64,000 bases of DNA from NCBI GenBank assembly GCA_945643635.1, contig CALZFC010000248.1, positions 4,517,501 through 4,581,500 of the forward strand, in the 5' to 3' direction. How positions within the stretch are numbered: the first letter of the stretch is position 1; each line of letters starts with the position of its first letter. The position numbers and the translations under genes are program-made. The notes below the pieces were generated by a model that was not told the origin of the DNA, did no database searches, and was given only the letters and a program-made list of their open reading frames with translations. This DNA is from Allodiplogaster sudhausi (Eukaryota > Nematoda > Chromadorea > Rhabditida > Diplogasteridae). This document shows, in pieces, positions 60,419-64,000 of this stretch.

Positions 60419-61395
60419 TCAGCATAACGTCATCTCAACGCAGACGCCGTGGACGGAGACGCCGTCATAGAGCTCCTTGTCGATCTGGAGTGGGATAGAG
60501 TGTGTGAGAGGTTATGAGAGCTTGAGAGCGCAGACAATTAGATAATTGAAATCCATCTTTCTATCTATCTAGTCAATTCTAAACAAATCTAATCAAATAT
60601 AAACAAATCTAATCAAATCTATCTGTTTTCTATACCTCTAGTTCTATACATCTCAAATTCTACTGTCTCTCGCTTCTATCTCTCTCTTTCTCTAAAATTG
60701 CCGCTATCCAACCTCATCAATATGGTCGTCGATGATCTTCTTGCAGATGGGCACGATAAATGACTGGAGGCCGCTGTTCTCGCAGTAGTCGTAGACGAAC
60801 TGAGAATGAGAATTTAATTAAAATAATTTTTCCGAATCAAAAGAAAGAAACACCTAATAATAAGTGAACAAGTACATATTCATTGACGATATCTTGAACT
60901 AGATTATAAAAAGCTTTAAACTATCAAAAGTGGTTGAATTTCCAAAGATGCTCAAGTGTACACATGTCTAGAAAAAATAATAATTATAAATAATAAAAAA
61001 ATAAACAAGCAACCTTCTTCTGGGACTCGATGTCTTTGTCCAGGTTGTACTCGACTATCTGGACCATTCCGAGACAGAGCGAGCAGAAGGGGCCCTGAAG
61101 TAGGAGAGAGATATCGTGCGATGTAGTGAAAGAGAATCAAAGTGCGACTCGGAAAAAGCAATATAACCATAAACTTTTTTTATTCGTCTATCGCTATTTT
61201 TAATGGTTGTAAGAAACTACATTTTATTTTTATAAGATTACGTAGAGCATTTATTTTGGCTGTATATCGTTTAAAAAATTAATTTATATATATAAAATAT
61301 CCGTCATCGCTCACATTTGTCTCTTTCTTCTGCTGCGGCAGCGCAATGGCGAAGGCGCATGCGGCGAGAGCGACGACCAAGAGAAGACAGCGCAT
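60419..61395 (-). CDS. Secreted saposin-B type protein
   Basis: Four exons, 61395-61315, 61094-61014, 60799-60713 and 60484-60419, all phase 0, giving 104 residues. The signal peptide is MRCLLLVVALAACAFAIALP. The mature part has six cysteines in the saposin-B order: FCSLCLGMVQIVEY, DYCENSG, VPICKKIIDDHIDE, VHGVCVEMTLC. Saposin-B folds are small helical bundles held by three disulfides that bind lipids or membranes. In nematodes many act as gut or pharyngeal pore-forming or lipid-handling effectors (caenopore-like). Length and exon structure are typical for a single-domain member. No lesions are seen. Confidence 0.93.
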
Positions 61396-62535
61396 GACGG
61401 ACGATGACGGGTACTGTAATATTTCAAACATTTGAATCTCCCGCCGAAACCATAGAAATGGCGTATTCAGAAGAACCCGCACCGGTAGTAATAGAATTTT
61501 TCTTCTTCCAGAATAAACCACAGAAATATCGTGTTCAAAGGTACTTTAAAAAAAGCTTAAGCCGCATTTATGTAAGTGTAAATGTGTATATTTGTATGTA
61601 TGCTTTATGTAGTGCGAGAGAGAAGAGCCGTGCACAAAAAAAAATAGGAATCTTTACATTACACTAGCTCAAGGTCAGAATAGTAACCGCACAACACAAA
61701 CGACTTACATTGCACTACATCGCTACACTTTATGAAGTTTCAAATCAAATGAGTGAGAATGTGACGTCAACGGTAAATGACTAGTATGTACTTCCATTTA
61801 TCGTGATGTTGGTCTGATTGAAAAGAAAAAAAGAAAGTGCAATGGTAGAACTTCATATGATTTACGTTGCATTTAAATAAGGCAAACAGATAACGAATTT
61901 GAATAGTTGAATTGAACCCTGACGAGCTTGAAGGCATCCTCTCGCGCATTTATCGCTTTCAACAAGCATGGTTATCAGTGCCAGAATAGACGGCTTCTTC
62001 CTCTCCCTAACTCTACCTGTCTCTCTCTCTCAATTTGTTTCCCTCTCTTAATATCTCTCTGTACATTTCTCATTCCCTCTCACGCTCTTTTCCAACTCCT
62101 TCTTTTCCTTCTATCTCATGCTTATAATCTCTCAAGTCAAAGGTGGTTATCTTAATGATAAAAGCATGGCGTCTTTTACGGGCACGCGTGCTTATACTTT
62201 ATTCATAAAAAAAAACTATATGCAATTTTACTCGACATCGTTGTCGCACTGATATCAATTTCTCACGGATACGAGGTGCGAGCACATACTATTAAAGTTA
62301 CGCGAAACAAGGTAAAAGAAAACTTATTTTAGGCAACTGCCCCTACCATGAATGTACTTGTGGTTGCGATAATGTGTGTCGAAATTATGATTATATGTAG
62401 GACATTAACAACAATAATTACTTGTACATTCAAGCCATCGCCAACGTATTCGAGTACAAAAAATATGTACAAAAAGTTAATATACAAATAGAATGTTTGC
62501 AGTAGTGTTAGAATCTTATTGTAGGATGCGACCGA
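61396..62535. other. Intergenic, nothing recognised
   Basis: AT-rich region upstream of the saposin gene; presumably contains its promoter. A short CT-rich tract lies at 62020-62110. No exon identified. Confidence 0.5.
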
Positions 62536-62607
62536 TCAGTGGGCCCCGTGGCTGCTCCACTCCCAGTCACTTGTTACCCGTTCCTTCGTTGTTGCTTTCA
62601 AGGATTT
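62536..62607 (-). CDS. Possible last exon of an off-window gene
   Basis: After a strong TTTTTTTTAG acceptor, 24 codons read KSLKATTKERVTSDWEWSSH and end in TGA. Codon choice looks coding. No upstream exon is seen to 64000, so the assignment is weak. Confidence 0.3.
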   Translation of the reverse strand, partial: KSLKATTKERVTSDWEWSSHGAH

Positions 62608-62787
62608 CTAAAAAAAAAATTAAAGAAGCATAAAGTACTTTGGAATCTAATTTACATATCTTAGAACATACAAATGTTTGTTCAAAGACAAACAGTACGT
62701 GAAAACATATAAAAATCTATAGACTCGCACCACGCAAGAGAAGTATCTCCTAATGTTGCGACGCACTGTCTTGTTCACACACAAGAA

Positions 62788-62962
62788 AAGAAAGCGTTGA
62801 AAACTACGCTTTTGGCTACGGTTTGAATCGTCATAGAAAATCCTAACGGTTAGGACCGTAGGAATCGGGTCATTTCAAAGCGTTGGTTTGAAAGCGTTGG
62901 GTAAGAAAGCGTTAGAAGCCCTCGGCGAGGGCAAAGCGTTGAGACTAACGCTTTCGTCTCAT
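62788..62962. repeat. Cluster of AAAGCGTT motifs
   Basis: The 8-mer aaagcgtt occurs five times (about 62791, 62877, 62890, 62908, 62934), and inverted as aacgcttt near 62957. The spacing is irregular. Confidence 0.7.
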
Positions 62963-63049
62963 CATCGCACCTGCACCGTCCACCGCCTAAGTCTCGCTCA
63001 TTTATCACTCTCTCTCTATCTCTCTCTCTCTCCCTCTCTCTCTCTCTAT

Positions 63050-63655
63050 CTCTCTCTTCTATCGTCTCTGCCTCCACCATCCTCCGGATCAGGTTTTGCT
63101 AATTATCTCACTTTTGCGAACAGCATATTTAACTGTTTTCGGCCCTTCTGTGACCAAAACAACAGTTAAATAGAATAAAACTAAAATAAAGTTCGCAAAA
63201 GTCGATTAATTAGCTAACCTGTTATCCGTTGCGATGTAGGGAGTCGTTGTCGTCGCTTGAACCTAGAAGTAGACAGAGAGAGAGAGAGAGAAAGACATTT
63301 TGCTCCTGACCGGACCCGAACCACCACCCCCCGCGCGCAATTTTCCCACGTTATCTCTCTCTTCTATCGTCTCTGCCTCCACCATCCTCCGGATCAGGTT
63401 TTGCTAATTATCTCACTTTTGCGAACAGCATATTTAACTGTTTTCGGCCCTTCTGTGACCAAAACAACAGTTAAATAGAATAAAACTAAAATAAAGTTCG
63501 CAAAAGTCGATTAATTAGCTAACCTGTTATCCGTTGCGATGTAGGGAGTCGTTGTCGTCGCTTGAACCTAGAAGTAGACAGAGAGAGAGAGAGAAAGACA
63601 TTTTGGTCCTGACCGGACCCGAACCACCACCCCCCGCGCGCAATTTTCCCACGTT
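63050..63655. repeat. 303-bp tandem duplication containing a small MITE
   Basis: 63050-63352 and 63353-63655 are almost identical. Each holds a roughly 130-bp inverted-repeat element whose ends are caggttttgctaatta and taattagctaacctg, then a GA run and ccgaaccaccacccccc. The second copy is followed by additional sequence (ttaaccaccaggccacc). Confidence 0.9.
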
Positions 63656-63678
63656 AACCACCAGGCCACCAACCTACA
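63612..63678 (-). other. tRNA-like promoter boxes, possible SINE remnant
   Basis: On the minus strand TGGCCTGGTGGTTAACG resembles an A box, and about 35 bases later GGTTCGGGTCC resembles a B box. Acceptor and T-stem pairing is poor, so this is not a functional tRNA. Confidence 0.3.
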
Positions 63679-63689
63679 GAGACAGGCAC

Positions 63690-63718
63690 AGAGAACGACA
63701 GACAGAGAAAGAGAGAGA

Positions 63719-63758
<40 letters not shown>

Positions 63759-63852
63759 AGGCGAGAGAGAGAAGAAGGCGAGAGAAGGACAGATGGATAC
63801 AGCATTTCAAGTGGGGTCGCATGCGATCGATCAGCATGCAGTGACGAGAGAC

Positions 63853-63919
<67 letters not shown>

Positions 63920-63955
63920 AAGAGAGGGAGACAGAGACAGAGGAAGAGAGTGAGT
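63690..63955. repeat. (GA)n low-complexity tract
   Basis: Dense gagaga repeats interrupted by a 60-base unique stretch at 63790-63850. Predicted Arg/Glu-rich frames are artefacts. Confidence 0.9.
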
Positions 63956-64000
63956 AAACAGTGGTTATGTTAGGCGACGAAGAAAATAACGAGAAAAAAA

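Overview
This window is eukaryotic and almost certainly from a nematode. The evidence is MATH-BTB genes, two nematode-type chemoreceptor (7TM) genes, a DEG/ENaC channel gene, a secreted saposin-B protein, a LINE whose ORF1 is of the nematode type, short phase-consistent introns and AT-rich introns full of (CT)n/(GA)n tracts. A rhabditid or diplogastrid (Pristionchus-like) worm is plausible, but the sequence alone does not settle the species. I rebuilt exons by hand from open frames, GT/GC-AG borders and matching phases. No transcript data were available.

Layout, left to right. (1) 1-3850: a decayed CR1/Jockey-like LINE on the minus strand, with a nested tandem-repeat 5' region. (2) 4000-10300: a small MATH-BTB cluster with two minus-strand copies, an inverted plus-strand relic between them and three copies of a flanking unit. 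Both full copies carry lesions. (3) 10757-10892: a compact GC-rich structured element. (4) 11337-19003: a 16-exon ADAM metalloprotease gene (minus) whose zinc motif is broken by a frame-shifting deletion and whose Cys-rich/EGF part has a TGA. One intron carries about 2.8 kb of a 74-bp satellite. (5) 19.1-23.6 kb: a minisatellite, a 509-bp inverted-repeat transposon, a tiny two-exon ORF and a short-chain dehydrogenase gene that has lost its catalytic exons. (6) 23720-25085: an unrecognised plus-strand gene ending in a membrane segment. (7) 26609-37125: a DEG/ENaC channel gene with a large Thr/Pro mucin-like insertion of about 39 ten-residue repeats and several polybasic sites before TM2. A 1.95-kb TTAA-flanked foldback element sits in one of its introns. 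(8) 37886-39987: a second, related foldback element. (9) 40909-44083: an intact 11-exon cysteine synthase-family gene. (10) 45541-51540: two minus-strand chemoreceptor genes. (11) 54252-56740: an inverted, 3'-truncated second copy of the cysteine synthase gene. (12) 60419-61395: an intact four-exon saposin-like gene. (13) 62.5-64 kb: duplicated repeats.

The loci look like independent members of fast-evolving nematode families (proteolysis adaptors, chemosensation, ion channels, sulfur metabolism, secreted saposins) in a repeat-rich chromosome arm. They do not form an operon or a pathway. The intact-looking genes are the cysteine synthase at 40.9 kb, the saposin gene and the chemoreceptor at 48.6-51.5 kb. 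The ADAM, SDR, both MATH-BTB copies, the second cysteine synthase and the N-terminus of the DEG/ENaC gene each show specific inactivating lesions.
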